This document shows, one piece after another, positions 25,527 through 33,903 of a DNA stretch of 64,000 nt. The position numbers and the translations under genes are program-made. The notes beneath the pieces are model-generated. The model saw only the letters and a program-made list of their open reading frames with translations, was not told the DNA's origin and did no database searches. Every line of letters starts with the position of its first letter. Within the stretch, counting starts at the first letter, position 1. Origin of the DNA: Pseudovibrio zosterae (lineage in GTDB: Bacteria > Pseudomonadota > Alphaproteobacteria > Rhizobiales > Stappiaceae); contig NZ_JAWXVZ010000010.1 in NCBI RefSeq assembly GCF_033843645.1, positions 62,001 through 126,000 on the forward strand. Direction: 5' to 3'.

Positions 25527-26936
25527 TTGCGAATCCTTCTCGCCCCACTGGCTGAAAAGATGCTGCCAAACCGCCTGCATGCCTTGCTGCCCTATGCCGC
25601 CAAGGTTGACAGCGCGATATGGGGCACGGATGACCAAGCGGCGGCAAACCGGGGCGCGTTGATTGTCTTTTTCATTCGTGTGGCAAGCGCGGCCTTGGCC
25701 TATGCACTGCAGGTGTTCTTGGCACGTTTCCTCGGCGGCACCGAATACGGTATTTTCGTCACCGTGTGGACCTTGCTGATCATTTTCAGCTTGTTCTCCT
25801 GCTTCGGGTTCTCAAACTCCGTGTTGCGTTTCATCCCGGAATACGAGGCCAGCCAAGACCACGGCCGACTGAACGGATTGCTCTACACCGCCAAGACAGT
25901 CGGCTTTGCAAGCGCAACCCTGATCGCAGGGCTTGGCGCGCTGCTGACCTGGGCACTCTCAGACGTGCTGGACAATCACTTCGTGCTGCCATTGCTTCTG
26001 ATGGCGATTTGTCTGCCCATCACGGTTTATTCCCGCGTATTGGAGGGCATTGCCCGCGCCTATGATTGGCAACTGGTGGCCATGATGCCGATTTTCATCT
26101 GGCGCCCCCTGCTGATCATCCTTGCCATGGTCTCAGCCTGGTTTTTGGGCTTTGCAGCAACAGCCACAACCGCCTGCCTGAGTGTTATCTTCTCCGCTTG
26201 GGCTGTCGCAGCGCTGCAAACGCTCATGATGCACAAACGGCTGAAAAGCAAGGTGACCAAGGCACCAAAGGTGTTCGAGTTCAAATACTGGCTGCTGATT
26301 TCCGGTCCGATGTTGCTCGTGGATGGGTTCTTTCAGCTCATCACCAGCGCCGATGTGTTGATGGTGGGCTACTGGCTTGATCCGCATCAGGTGGGCATCT
26401 ATTTCGCGGCATCCCGCACGCTGGCACTTCTGCACTTCGTTTTCTACGCCGTACGCTCGGTAAGCGCCGCCCGGCTCTCACGGCTTTATCACAGCGGCAA
26501 TACCCATGGGCTGCATGCCTACACCCGCACCGCAGCGCAGATGACATTCTATCCCACGCTGCTTTTGGGCATTCTTTTGGTGCCCGTTGCGCCCCTTCTG
26601 CTCAGCCTGTTCGGCTCAGACTTCACAGAGGGCCTGCCAGCGCTCTACATCCTGATCCTCGGCGTCCTTGCGCGCGCCTCCCTTGGACCGGCAGATGCGC
26701 TGCTCATCATGTCAGGCAACCAAATGCGATGCGCATGGATCTATGCTTTTGTATTTGCCGTGAACGTTGCTTTGAATGTCCTTCTCATTCCTCAGCTGGG
26801 TTTGATGGGCGCAGCGCTCTCGACAACCCTCGCTATTTTCACAGAAGCTGCCCTCGTCTACAGCGTAACGCTCAAACGCCTCGGCGTGCGCCCGTTCTTT
26901 CTCGCCCAATCTGCCAGCCCGGCTGCGATTTCATGA
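25527..26936 (+). CDS. Oligosaccharide flippase (polysaccharide biosynthesis family)
   Basis: A 469-residue integral membrane protein with about 12-14 hydrophobic helices, typical of the PST/MVF (Wzx-like) flippase superfamily. The first helix region contains GALIVFFIRVASAALAYALQVFLARFLGGTEYGIFV, the classic Wzx opening. Such proteins move lipid-linked glycans across the inner membrane. The TTG at 25527 has AGGGAG six bases upstream; an ATG at 25560 is the alternative start. It overlaps the following GNAT-fold gene by four bases (ATGA), so the two are coupled and probably act on the same surface glycan or lipid. Confidence 0.85.
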   Translation: MRILLAPLAEKMLPNRLHALLPYAAKVDSAIWGTDDQAAANRGALIVFFIRVASAALAYALQVFLARFLGGTEYGIFVTVWTLLIIFSLFSCFGFSNSVLRFIPEYEASQDHGRLNGLLYTAKTVGFASATLIAGLGALLTWALSDVLDNHFVLPLLLMAICLPITVYSRVLEGIARAYDWQLVAMMPIFIWRPLLIILAMVSAWFLGFAATATTACLSVIFSAWAVAALQTLMMHKRLKSKVTKAPKVFEFKYWLLISGPMLLVDGFFQLITSADVLMVGYWLDPHQVGIYFAASRTLALLHFVFYAVRSVSAARLSRLYHSGNTHGLHAYTRTAAQMTFYPTLLLGILLVPVAPLLLSLFGSDFTEGLPALYILILGVLARASLGPADALLIMSGNQMRCAWIYAFVFAVNVALNVLLIPQLGLMGAALSTTLAIFTEAALVYSVTLKRLGVRPFFLAQSASPAAIS

Positions 26937-28060
26937 AGCAATCCGCGCTCACCGTAACCATCTATGACCAGACCAACTGGCAGGAGGTCGAGGCAGAGTG
27001 GGCCGCGCTGACGCAAGAAGCCATAGAGCCCAATCCCTTTTTCGGCCCCGCGTTCATAAAGGCCTATCAGCGTCATATGACAAAAGTCCGCCTGAAGCTG
27101 ATCATGGCACGAGAGACGGGGAGTGGCCGCGCACTGGCCACGCTGCCAGTTCTGATGAAAGGCCCGCTGCCACTGCTTAAGGTGCCGCAGGGCCTTGCAG
27201 GCGACTATGGTCCACTCGGAACCTTGCTGTTGGCACCTGATGCCCCAAAAGAGGCGCTGGAACAGGTGATTGAAACCGCGTTGCAGCTCTCGCCTTGGAA
27301 TATGCTGGTACTGCCATTCCACAGCAATGGAGGCCTCGTGCAAGCGCAACTGAAAGAAGTTGCAAAGACCAAGGGCTGGCAAGTCGCGCGCAGCAAAGAG
27401 ACGGACCGCGCCTTTCAACGAGGTGGAGAGGCGGGATTCGAGGCACTACAGCAGGCGCTTGCGTCCAAATCTGGCAAGCGCATCCAACGCTATGGGCGGC
27501 AATTGGAAAAACAGGGAGAGCTTGCCTTTTCTGCCAGCTCAACCGCTGAAGAAGCTCTCGAAGGGCTGGAGGCCTTTCTGGACCTTGAGCAGAAAGGTTG
27601 GAAAGGGCACCAAGGCTCCGCTCTCATACAGCGCTCAAACGCCCTCGCCTTTACGCGAGAGATGTTCGCGCAGGCAGCGCAAAACGAACAGGCCCGCGTT
27701 GACCAAATGACGCTGGCCGGCGAGCCCGTTGCCATCAAGCTCTGGCTGGCGGCAGGTAAGCGATGGTTTGGATGGAAAACCGCTTTCAACGAAGCCTACA
27801 GCAAGGTTTCTCCAGGGACACAGCTTCTGTTCTACAGCAGCGCCGTCAATTTGCGCGATCCGGGCTTCAATGGCGCGGATTCGCTGACCTCAACTGACAA
27901 TCGCATGGCCAACGTGGTGTGGCAGGACCGGTTTGAGCACGCGACGTTGACCATTGGATCAGGTCTGCGCTTTACCTTTGCCAAAGCGGTGCTTACTCAA
28001 GCAAGCCTCGCAAGACAATATGCCATCGCCAAGATCAAAGGCCTACTTGGCAAACGATAA
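26933..28060 (+). CDS. GNAT-fold acetyltransferase (FemAB/CelD-like)
   Basis: A 375-residue protein of the double-GNAT Acetyltransf_6 (BioF2-like, CelD) family. Seen: W.EVEAEWAALTQEA..NPFFGPAFIKAY near the start, GKRIQRYGRQLEKQGELAF and FLDLEQKGWKGHQGSAL in the middle, and GEPVAIKLWLAAGKRWFGWKTAFNEAYSKVSPGTQLLF near the end, the conserved acyl-transfer core. In exopolysaccharide loci these proteins acylate glycans; here it is coupled by an ATGA overlap to a flippase. A short helix-rich C-terminus ends the protein. A strong hairpin follows at 28065. Confidence 0.82.
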   Translation: MKQSALTVTIYDQTNWQEVEAEWAALTQEAIEPNPFFGPAFIKAYQRHMTKVRLKLIMARETGSGRALATLPVLMKGPLPLLKVPQGLAGDYGPLGTLLLAPDAPKEALEQVIETALQLSPWNMLVLPFHSNGGLVQAQLKEVAKTKGWQVARSKETDRAFQRGGEAGFEALQQALASKSGKRIQRYGRQLEKQGELAFSASSTAEEALEGLEAFLDLEQKGWKGHQGSALIQRSNALAFTREMFAQAAQNEQARVDQMTLAGEPVAIKLWLAAGKRWFGWKTAFNEAYSKVSPGTQLLFYSSAVNLRDPGFNGADSLTSTDNRMANVVWQDRFEHATLTIGSGLRFTFAKAVLTQASLARQYAIAKIKGLLGKR

Positions 28061-28064
28061 AAGC

Positions 28065-28096
28065 AAAAAAGGGCACCCAGTACTCTGAGTGCCCTT
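28065..28096 (-). terminator. Terminator of the first betaine-binding-protein gene (bidirectional stem)
   Basis: Stem AAGGGCAC (28069-28076) with GTGCCCTT (28089-28096) and an inner CAG/CTG pair around a TACT loop. On the minus strand it is followed by a run of U, so it terminates the gene ending at 28124; it may also serve the plus-strand gene ending at 28060. Confidence 0.88.
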
Positions 28097-28123
28097 CTGT
28101 AAACTCTAGCGGTTTGGAAAAGC

Positions 28124-29155
28124 TTAACTTTCCAGCGCAGCCTCAACACGTGCCGCAACCTCTTCCGGCACCCATGGCACCCAGATGTCGCGGTTGGTCT
28201 TCAAGAACTCAATGGCCGCATCGTCAGTGGTGCCACCCGTGTCTTGCATGTAAGCCAAAGCTTTAGACACAATCGCGTTGGTGGTTTCATAGTTGGTCAG
28301 GAACTCAACCAGCTGCGGAGCCTGTTCAGCAAACTCTGAGTTTGCGTAGACGTGAACCTTGGACAGTGGGTAAGCGACAGCTTCCTTCACCTTGGTCGGG
28401 TCGGTTTCTTCGGAAAGCTGATCCCAGATTTCCTGATCGAAGGCAGGCTCTTCCAGGATCACAAGATCGTCGATAACCTTACCGAGCACCCAAGTTGGAC
28501 CCCAGTAGTAGAACAAGATTGGCTGTTTGCGCTTCACATTGGCTTCAATCGCTGCAGACAGAGCCGCACCTGTACCTGGGCGGAAGTTGACGAAGTCTTC
28601 AGTCAGACCATAAGCATTCAGCTTCTTGGTGTTGATGACCTCACAGCCCCAACCTGCGATACAGTTGTAGAAACGACCTTTGCCAGGCTCTTCTGGATCC
28701 TCAAAAACATCCTTGAACTTTTGAAGGTCCTGAACGGACTTGAGGCCCTTGGCTGGTGCGTCATCCCCTTCCACGAGGTACTTCGGCACAAACCAAGCCT
28801 GAAGTGCGTCAGGGAAGTTGATGCCAAGGTCGACGAAGTCGCCGTTTTCTTGGCCTTTCTGCAACGCTTCAGTCACGTTGTCGGGCCAGATCTCCATGGT
28901 CACATCAACGTCACCACGGGCCATGCCGTTCAGCAGGGGAATGGTGGAGCCGGGAATGACATCCGTTTCACATCCGTAGCCGTGCTCCATGATGTAGCTG
29001 GCAAGAGACGTGTGGAACGCGTTGGAATCCCAATCGAGACCTGCGAACACAACTGGACGATCGATTTCGCATTGCGCTTCAGAAGCGGCGCTCGAACCAA
29101 TGGACAGCGGCAACGCAATTGCAGCAGCAGCAAGCGTGAGTGTAGCTCTAATCAA
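28124..29155 (-). CDS. Glycine-betaine-type ABC transporter substrate-binding protein, paralogue 1
   Basis: A 343-residue OpuAC/ProX-family periplasmic binding protein. After a signal peptide (IRATLTLAAAAIALPLSIGSSAAS) come C-IDRPVVFAGLDWDSNAFH, GYGCETDVIPGS, FYNCIAGWGCEV (a likely disulfide) and ILFYYWGPTWVLGK, whose Trp/Tyr residues should form the cation-binding aromatic box. I place the start at the TTG at 29155 because GGAG sits seven bases upstream and the signal peptide begins there; an ATG at 29191 would add a charged tail. It stands apart from proV-proW, with its own promoter (29307-29334) and terminator. Confidence 0.9.
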   Translation of the reverse strand: MIRATLTLAAAAIALPLSIGSSAASEAQCEIDRPVVFAGLDWDSNAFHTSLASYIMEHGYGCETDVIPGSTIPLLNGMARGDVDVTMEIWPDNVTEALQKGQENGDFVDLGINFPDALQAWFVPKYLVEGDDAPAKGLKSVQDLQKFKDVFEDPEEPGKGRFYNCIAGWGCEVINTKKLNAYGLTEDFVNFRPGTGAALSAAIEANVKRKQPILFYYWGPTWVLGKVIDDLVILEEPAFDQEIWDQLSEETDPTKVKEAVAYPLSKVHVYANSEFAEQAPQLVEFLTNYETTNAIVSKALAYMQDTGGTTDDAAIEFLKTNRDIWVPWVPEEVAARVEAALES

Positions 29156-29303
29156 GAGAAATCTCCGGTACACGAGGTTATAGTCATCCATCTCCCGTTA
29201 TCAAATAAAAGGAGAGACGAACTCGTTCAATTCGGGCCGGGACCCGAGTTTAATATGGACTCTCAAAAGACGTCAAAGTCCGCAAGAGCCCGATTCAGCA
29301 GAC

Positions 29304-29334
29304 GTGATAATAGTCACAATTTTATCATTGTCAA
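29304..29334 (-). promoter_or_regulatory. Promoter of binding-protein paralogue 1 with overlapping dyad
   Basis: Minus strand TTGACA (29334-29329), 16-bp spacer, TATTAT (29312-29307). The -10 is covered by GTGATAATAGTCAC (29304-29317), a GTGA-N6-TCAC dyad as bound by CRP/FNR-family regulators; at this position binding would repress. The leader to the TTG start would be about 145 nt. Confidence 0.6.
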
Positions 29335-29603
29335 CTTTTAGGCTAACTGGTCTTTGGTATGAAGATATTCATACTTTTTGCAGTTTCAATAAATACTTAT
29401 GGTTTGTATAAATATACATATCTAATTTACAGATTTACATAATAAATCTACAGCAGAAAAATCATGAAAAGTACTACCTGATTTCTTCGAAGTAGTTCTT
29501 GTATGCGCGCCAAGCAAAACGCGGGCACCGCATCAATGGCCCAGCCCTGTCCGCGTTTTCGACGAATAAGCTGGGTGCCTCAGACAAGTCGAGGAAGCAT
29601 AGT

Positions 29604-29632
29604 AAAAAAATAAAGCCCGCTCACGCGGGCTT
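29604..29632 (-). terminator. Terminator of the CAP-domain gene
   Basis: AAGCCCGC (29613-29620), loop TCAC, GCGGGCTT (29625-29632), followed on the minus strand by TTTATTTTTTT. Confidence 0.92.
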
Positions 29633-29748
29633 AGAAGCACTGGTTGATTTTTATAGGTTTCTCTGAGTTTCAGTGGGAAATCAATTCCAGTCCCTTCAGA
29701 GACACGCTGCAAGGCAGCCAATACCTATCAAAATCTATGATAGATACA

Positions 29749-30258
29749 TCAATCAGAGGCCGCAATCATGCTCCAGAACACCTTGTACTTGGAAGACGGG
29801 GCGTAAGCGGTGGCAATCCCTATGCGGGTGATATCAGGATCGAGCATGACCGCCTGATGCTTTGGGGAGTCCCGCCACCCGGAGAAAGCTTCTGCCCAAC
29901 GTCGATAGCCCGCACTGGTGTTCTCCACTGCATAGGTATCGCCCTCCCCGATCTGGCTCATACGCCGCGCAAGCGCCTCCCCCTCCCGGCCGGACACATT
30001 CGAGCCTCCGGAAACAGCCAAGTCCTTTGCCTTGGCCTCAGCCAAAGAGGTGAGTTTGGCGTCAACGCGCACTGGACCAAGACCATGCTGCTCACGGTAA
30101 CCGGAAATCATTTGCGCCGCCACCTGCTGGTCAATCATCGCATCTGATGCTTCCAGACTGCGATAATAGGCAGGTTCGTCAGGCGCTATCGCGCAAGCTC
30201 CCAAAACCATCGACATAGCCGCGAACAAAGCCGGCAGCTTCCAGTTCAATTTCCGCAT
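29749..30258 (-). CDS. CAP (SCP/PR-1) domain lipoprotein
   Basis: A 169-residue protein with a lipoprotein signal peptide (lipobox LGAC, Cys22) and a CAP domain: MISGYREQHGLGPVRVDAKLTSLAEAKAKDLAVSG, then YRRWAEAFSGWRDSPKHQAVMLDPDITRIGIATAY, matching the conserved W..SP.H...ml...t.iGia pattern with an intact histidine. Bacterial CAP proteins are exported and mostly uncharacterised. It lies between proV and paralogue 1, with terminators on both sides, so it is its own transcription unit rather than a part of the transporter. Confidence 0.85.
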   Translation of the reverse strand: MRKLNWKLPALFAAMSMVLGACAIAPDEPAYYRSLEASDAMIDQQVAAQMISGYREQHGLGPVRVDAKLTSLAEAKAKDLAVSGGSNVSGREGEALARRMSQIGEGDTYAVENTSAGYRRWAEAFSGWRDSPKHQAVMLDPDITRIGIATAYAPSSKYKVFWSMIAASD

Positions 30259-30336
30259 TCTATTCCCCTGCAGAGCGTAGTGGGCAAACCCTAGCCACCA
30301 ATACGGCGGATCTGGGGAGACACAACGACAAAACAG

Positions 30337-30364
30337 AAAAAGGCCGGAAACTTCCGGCCTTTTC
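30337..30364 (-). terminator. Terminator of the proW-proV operon
   Basis: A 12-bp perfect stem built on GGCCGG/CCGGCC (30338-30349, 30352-30363); on the minus strand the stem runs into U-rich sequence. The innermost pairs leave a very tight loop, so the real loop is probably larger. Confidence 0.9.
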
Positions 30365-30388
30365 CCTCAACTATTCTGGTGGCAATCA

Positions 30389-31669
30389 TCAAGAAGCGCG
30401 CTTGACGCTTTCACCAGAGGTTTTCTTTTCTTCCGCTTCGGCACCTGAGGCGGAATCATCCTTTTCAGCCGCATCACTTTCTACTTCCTCCTCTTCCGGA
30501 GGCGTTAGAATGCTGCCAACCTCTTCGTTGCTGAGAACGCCCTTAAAATGACCGGACTCATCAACGACTGGCACCGGATAATCGCTTTCCAGCGTTGCTG
30601 GCAGCGCCTCTTCAATGGTGCTTTCCAGATCGACACTGCCGCTGTCATCAGCAAACTCGTAGAGCGAAGGATTATCACCTGGCTTGGCAATCTCCTCCTC
30701 AAGCGCTTCCTGAGTCACCACGCCACGGAACTCTTTGTTCTCGACAACGTAGCCAAACTCTTCACCCTTGCGGCGCATATCAGCCAGAGCGCGCTCCATG
30801 TTGTCATGCGTAATGCGCCACTCTGGCGGCTGCATAACGGTGTCAACTGTCAGAACGCGAGCACGGTTCACATCGCGCACAAAGGCACGAACGTAGTCAT
30901 CAGCTGGCTGCAACAGAATTTCTGGCGGCGTACCCACCTGAGACAGCTTGCCATCCTTCAGGATCGCAATCTTGTCACCAATGCGCAGTGCTTCATCCAG
31001 ATCGTGCGTAATGAAGACGATGGTCTTGTGCAGCTTCTCCTGAAGCTCCACCAGCTGGTCCTGCATCTGGGAGCGGATCAGTGGATCAAGGGCAGAGAAC
31101 GCTTCATCCATCAGGAGAACGTCAGCATCCGTAGCCAACGCACGGGCCAGACCCACACGCTGCTGCATGCCACCAGAAAGCTGGCTTGGATACTGGTCCT
31201 CAAAACCGGCCAGACCCACAGCTTCAATCCACTCACGCGCCTTGGTTTCACGCTGGTCGCGCTTCACACCCTGCACTTCCAGGCCATAGGCAACGTTCTG
31301 AACAACAGTACGGTGAGGCAAAAGGCCAAAGCGCTGGAACACCATGCTCATCTTGTGGCGACGGAAGTCTTCGAGCTCCTTCCGGTTCAAAGACATTACA
31401 TCCGTGCCATCAACGATGATCTGGCCGTCAGTTGGATCGATCAAGCGGTTGAAGTGACGGATCATGGTGGACTTACCAGAACCGGAAAGCCCCATGATCA
31501 CGAAGATCTCGCCCTTGCCGATGGACAGGGATACGTTGTCAAGACCAAGCGTATGTCCGGTTTCGGCAAGAAGCTCTTCCTTGCCCATGCCAGCCTTGAC
31601 CTTGCTGAGCATCTCCGCAGAGCGCGGACCAAAGATCTTGGTAATGTTTTTGACTTGAATTTTTACCAT
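30389..31669 (-). CDS. proV: Glycine betaine/proline ABC transporter ATPase with CBS domains
   Basis: A 426-residue ABC ATPase of the ProV/OpuAA group. Walker A GLSGSGKST at 60-68, signature LSGGMQQR near 170, Walker B VLLMDEAFSALDPLIR and the H-loop ITHDLDEAL are intact. Two CBS domains follow (about 285-400: RVLTVDTVMQPP, GYVVENKEFRGVVT, YPVPVVDESGHFKGVLS); in the OpuA family these sense ionic strength or c-di-AMP. The tail is very acidic (PPEEEEVESDAAEKDDSAS) and then ends KRAS. It is 10 bp after proW in one operon, followed by a strong terminator. Confidence 0.95.
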   Translation of the reverse strand: MVKIQVKNITKIFGPRSAEMLSKVKAGMGKEELLAETGHTLGLDNVSLSIGKGEIFVIMGLSGSGKSTMIRHFNRLIDPTDGQIIVDGTDVMSLNRKELEDFRRHKMSMVFQRFGLLPHRTVVQNVAYGLEVQGVKRDQRETKAREWIEAVGLAGFEDQYPSQLSGGMQQRVGLARALATDADVLLMDEAFSALDPLIRSQMQDQLVELQEKLHKTIVFITHDLDEALRIGDKIAILKDGKLSQVGTPPEILLQPADDYVRAFVRDVNRARVLTVDTVMQPPEWRITHDNMERALADMRRKGEEFGYVVENKEFRGVVTQEALEEEIAKPGDNPSLYEFADDSGSVDLESTIEEALPATLESDYPVPVVDESGHFKGVLSNEEVGSILTPPEEEEVESDAAEKDDSASGAEAEEKKTSGESVKRAS

Positions 31670-31679
31670 GATGCTTCTC

Positions 31680-32549
31680 CTATCCGTTCACTTTGCGATA
31701 GGCCTGCATGCGCTGACCTGCGGACTGCGTGATACGGTCGAAGAGAATTGCAAGGATAACGATGGCGATACCACCAACAAGGCCCTGACCAGAGTCGTTT
31801 CTTTGCAGCCCCAGCAGCACGGTTTCACCCACACCACGGGCACCAATCATGGATGCGATCACGACCATCGCGAGCGCCATCATCATTGTCTGGTTTACAC
31901 CTTGCATGATGGAAGGCAGCGCCAACGGGATCTGCACCCCTTTCAACACCTGCCAGCGGGTAGCGCCGAACGCGCGGCTGGCCTCAACCACTTCTGAATC
32001 AACCATTCGGATACCGAGGTCGGTCAGACGGATCAGAGGCGGCGCAGCGTAAATTACGGTCGCCAGAATTGCGGGCACTTTACCAAGGCCAAACAGCATG
32101 GCCGCTGGAATGAGGTACACAAAGCTTGGAATCGTCTGCATAAGGTCGAGCACGGGGTTCAAACCGGCGCGGAAGCGCTCGGACCGTGACGCCAATACAC
32201 CTGCCGGAATGCCAATCATCACAGAAAGAGCAACCGAGACCAGCATGATAGCGATGGTCTGCATGGCCTGCTCCCACAGCCCCAACGCGCCTACCAGCCA
32301 CATAGCAACAACCATTCCGATGGTCAGTCCAATGCGGCGGCTGGCAGCGTAGGTAAGCAACGCAACGCACAGCAAGACAACAACAGGATCGGCGGAGCGC
32401 AAGAAACGCTCGAGCTGAACCAAGAAGAACAGGATGAAGTTCGAGAAGGCCTCAAAGCCGTCTCCGTAATTTATGACCAAATAGTCTACAAAATTGTTGG
32501 TCGCAACACGTATGGGTCTTCCGATATCTGGGAATAGGACGGAGTCCAT
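31680..32549 (-). CDS. proW: Glycine betaine/proline ABC transporter permease
   Basis: A 289-residue inner-membrane permease of the ProW/OpuAB family with about six to seven hydrophobic helices. The EAA loop is visible as AFGATRWQVLKGVQIPLALPSIMQGVNQTMMMALAMVVIASMIGARGVG, which is diagnostic for this subfamily, as is MQTIPSFVYLIPAAMLFGLGKVPAILATVIYAAPPLIRLTDLGIR. It lies between the second binding-protein gene (72 bp upstream, with a stem-loop in the gap) and proV (10 bp downstream). It is the only permease in the window for three binding proteins. Confidence 0.95.
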   Translation of the reverse strand: MDSVLFPDIGRPIRVATNNFVDYLVINYGDGFEAFSNFILFFLVQLERFLRSADPVVVLLCVALLTYAASRRIGLTIGMVVAMWLVGALGLWEQAMQTIAIMLVSVALSVMIGIPAGVLASRSERFRAGLNPVLDLMQTIPSFVYLIPAAMLFGLGKVPAILATVIYAAPPLIRLTDLGIRMVDSEVVEASRAFGATRWQVLKGVQIPLALPSIMQGVNQTMMMALAMVVIASMIGARGVGETVLLGLQRNDSGQGLVGGIAIVILAILFDRITQSAGQRMQAYRKVNG

Positions 32550-32576
32550 AATTTCCTCTCACAGTTATTAATAGAA

Positions 32577-32598
32577 GAGCACGGGTCAGCCCGTGCTC
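32577..32598 (-). repeat. Intercistronic stem-loop between paralogue 2 and proW
   Basis: GAGCACGGG (32577-32585), loop TCAG, CCCGTGCTC (32590-32598): a perfect nine-bp stem. Downstream on the minus strand is TTCTATTAATAA rather than a U-run, so it is more likely to protect the 3' end of upstream mRNA or to terminate partially than to stop transcription fully. Confidence 0.8.
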
Positions 32599-32621
32599 CG
32601 CGCACTCAGGGCCGCAGCCAA

Positions 32622-33653
32622 CTACTGCTTCAAAGCAGCATCGACGTTTGCGGCAACATCCTCAGGAACCCATGCAGTCCACAGGCCCCTATTCTGCTTA
32701 AGAAACTCAATCGCGGCATCATCAGTGGTGCCACCCGTGTCCTGCATGTAGGCCAGGGCGCCAGACACAATTGCGCTGCTTGTCTCATAAGCTGTCAAAA
32801 ACTCCACGAGGTCGGGTGCCTCCTTGGAGAACTCGGTATTCACGTAAACATGAGCCGGATTTAGCGGATAAGCGGTGGCTTCAGTGACCTTGGTTGGGTC
32901 GTTTTCATCCGTCACGGCCTGCCAGATTGCTTCATCAAAAGCGGGTTCTTCCAGCTCGACGACCTGATCACCAATCTTGCCCATTACCCACGTCGGCCCC
33001 CAGTAGAAGAAGACGATTGGGCGCTCGCGCTTGATGTTTGACTCAATGGCAGCAGCAAGTGCTGCGCCTGTGCCAGGGCGAAAGTTAACGAAATGGTCGT
33101 TTAGTTGATAAGCATTGAGCTTCTTGGTGTTGTAAACCTCACAAGCCCATCCTGCGATACAGTTGTAGAACCGCCCTTTTCCCGGCTCTTCCGGGTCTTC
33201 AAACAGATGCTTGTACTTCGGCAGGTCGAAAACGGTTTTCAAACCTTTCGCAGGCGCATCGTCGCCCTCAACCATGTACTTGGGAACATACCAAGCCTGC
33301 TTTGCGTCCGGGAAGTTGATGCCGAGATCAACAAAGTCCCCGCGCTCCTGTCCCTTTGTCAGGGCCTCGGAAACGTTTTTCGGCCAAATCTCCATGGTGA
33401 TGTCGACATCGCCCCGGGCCATGCCGTTAACGAGCGGAATGCTGGACCCTGGGATGATATCGGTCTCACAGCCATACCCATGTTCGATAATGTAGCCCGC
33501 TACAGAATTATGAAATGCGTTTGAATCCCAATCGAGACCCGCAAATACCACAGGGCGCTCTACTTCACAGGTGCGTTCAGCAGCAACACCCGAACCCGCC
33601 GAGAACGGCAGGGCTAACACCAATGCGGCAAATACAGCATTTACCTTTGACAA
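32622..33653 (-). CDS. Glycine-betaine-type ABC transporter substrate-binding protein, paralogue 2
   Basis: A 343-residue ProX-type binding protein very similar to paralogues 1 and 3: CEVERPVVFAGLDWDSNAFHNS, GYGCETDIIPGSSIP, GRFYNCIAGWACEVYNTKKLNAY and IVFFYWGPTWVMGKIG. The signal peptide is SKVNAVFAALVLALPFSAGSGVAAE. The start is the TTG at 33653, with GGAG nine bases upstream and the signal peptide following directly; an in-frame GTG or other start further upstream would add an unlikely tail. It heads the segment paralogue 2 - proW - proV, with a stem-loop after its stop. Confidence 0.9.
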   Translation of the reverse strand: MSKVNAVFAALVLALPFSAGSGVAAERTCEVERPVVFAGLDWDSNAFHNSVAGYIIEHGYGCETDIIPGSSIPLVNGMARGDVDITMEIWPKNVSEALTKGQERGDFVDLGINFPDAKQAWYVPKYMVEGDDAPAKGLKTVFDLPKYKHLFEDPEEPGKGRFYNCIAGWACEVYNTKKLNAYQLNDHFVNFRPGTGAALAAAIESNIKRERPIVFFYWGPTWVMGKIGDQVVELEEPAFDEAIWQAVTDENDPTKVTEATAYPLNPAHVYVNTEFSKEAPDLVEFLTAYETSSAIVSGALAYMQDTGGTTDDAAIEFLKQNRGLWTAWVPEDVAANVDAALKQ

Positions 33654-33743
33654 CAGACCTAACTCCAATAGGAGGTTACGCACTCCATGCACCAACCTCG
33701 AAAATCCCCTGGTGCCCAAAAAAGGTCACCTATTCGTTGCACA

Positions 33744-33882
33744 GCACCTGAGGTGCATGCTTGTCATTGTACGCGGCACAAGCAGACCTCCCAAAGCAGA
33801 GACCCAAACAAGTGTGCGAACAGGGCGTCTCATCCCCTGACAGCCCTAACTCTACCACACCTGAGGGGGTAGCCCTCAGGTG
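33744..33882. repeat. CACCTGAGG repeats between paralogues 3 and 2
   Basis: The 9-mer CACCTGAGG occurs at 33745-33753 inside the palindrome GCACCT-G-AGGTGC (33744-33756), at 33858-33866, and inverted at 33874-33882. The last two form a perfect ten-bp stem (33858-33867 with 33873-33882) 21 bp after the paralogue 3 stop. Either operator-like sites or mRNA hairpins. Confidence 0.65.
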
Positions 33883-33903
33883 AAATCCTTTCAAAGTTGT
33901 CGT

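Larger units (their letters stand above)
29156..29748. other. Intergenic region carrying the paralogue 1 promoter
   Basis: A 593-bp AT-rich stretch. It holds a sigma-70-like promoter for the paralogue 1 gene (29307-29334), a dyad GTATGAA-GATA-TTCATAC (29357-29374) upstream of it, and the terminator of the CAP-domain gene (29604-29632). No coding frame is convincing. Confidence 0.6.

Noticed and set aside
28352..29341. A 329-codon open frame antisense to binding-protein paralogue 1
   Set aside because: It mirrors the third-position pattern of the real gene; similar antisense frames occur at the other two paralogues.
30548..31732. A 394-codon open frame antisense to proV
   Set aside because: Fully inside proV with its ABC and CBS motifs; no ribosome site or recognisable protein features.
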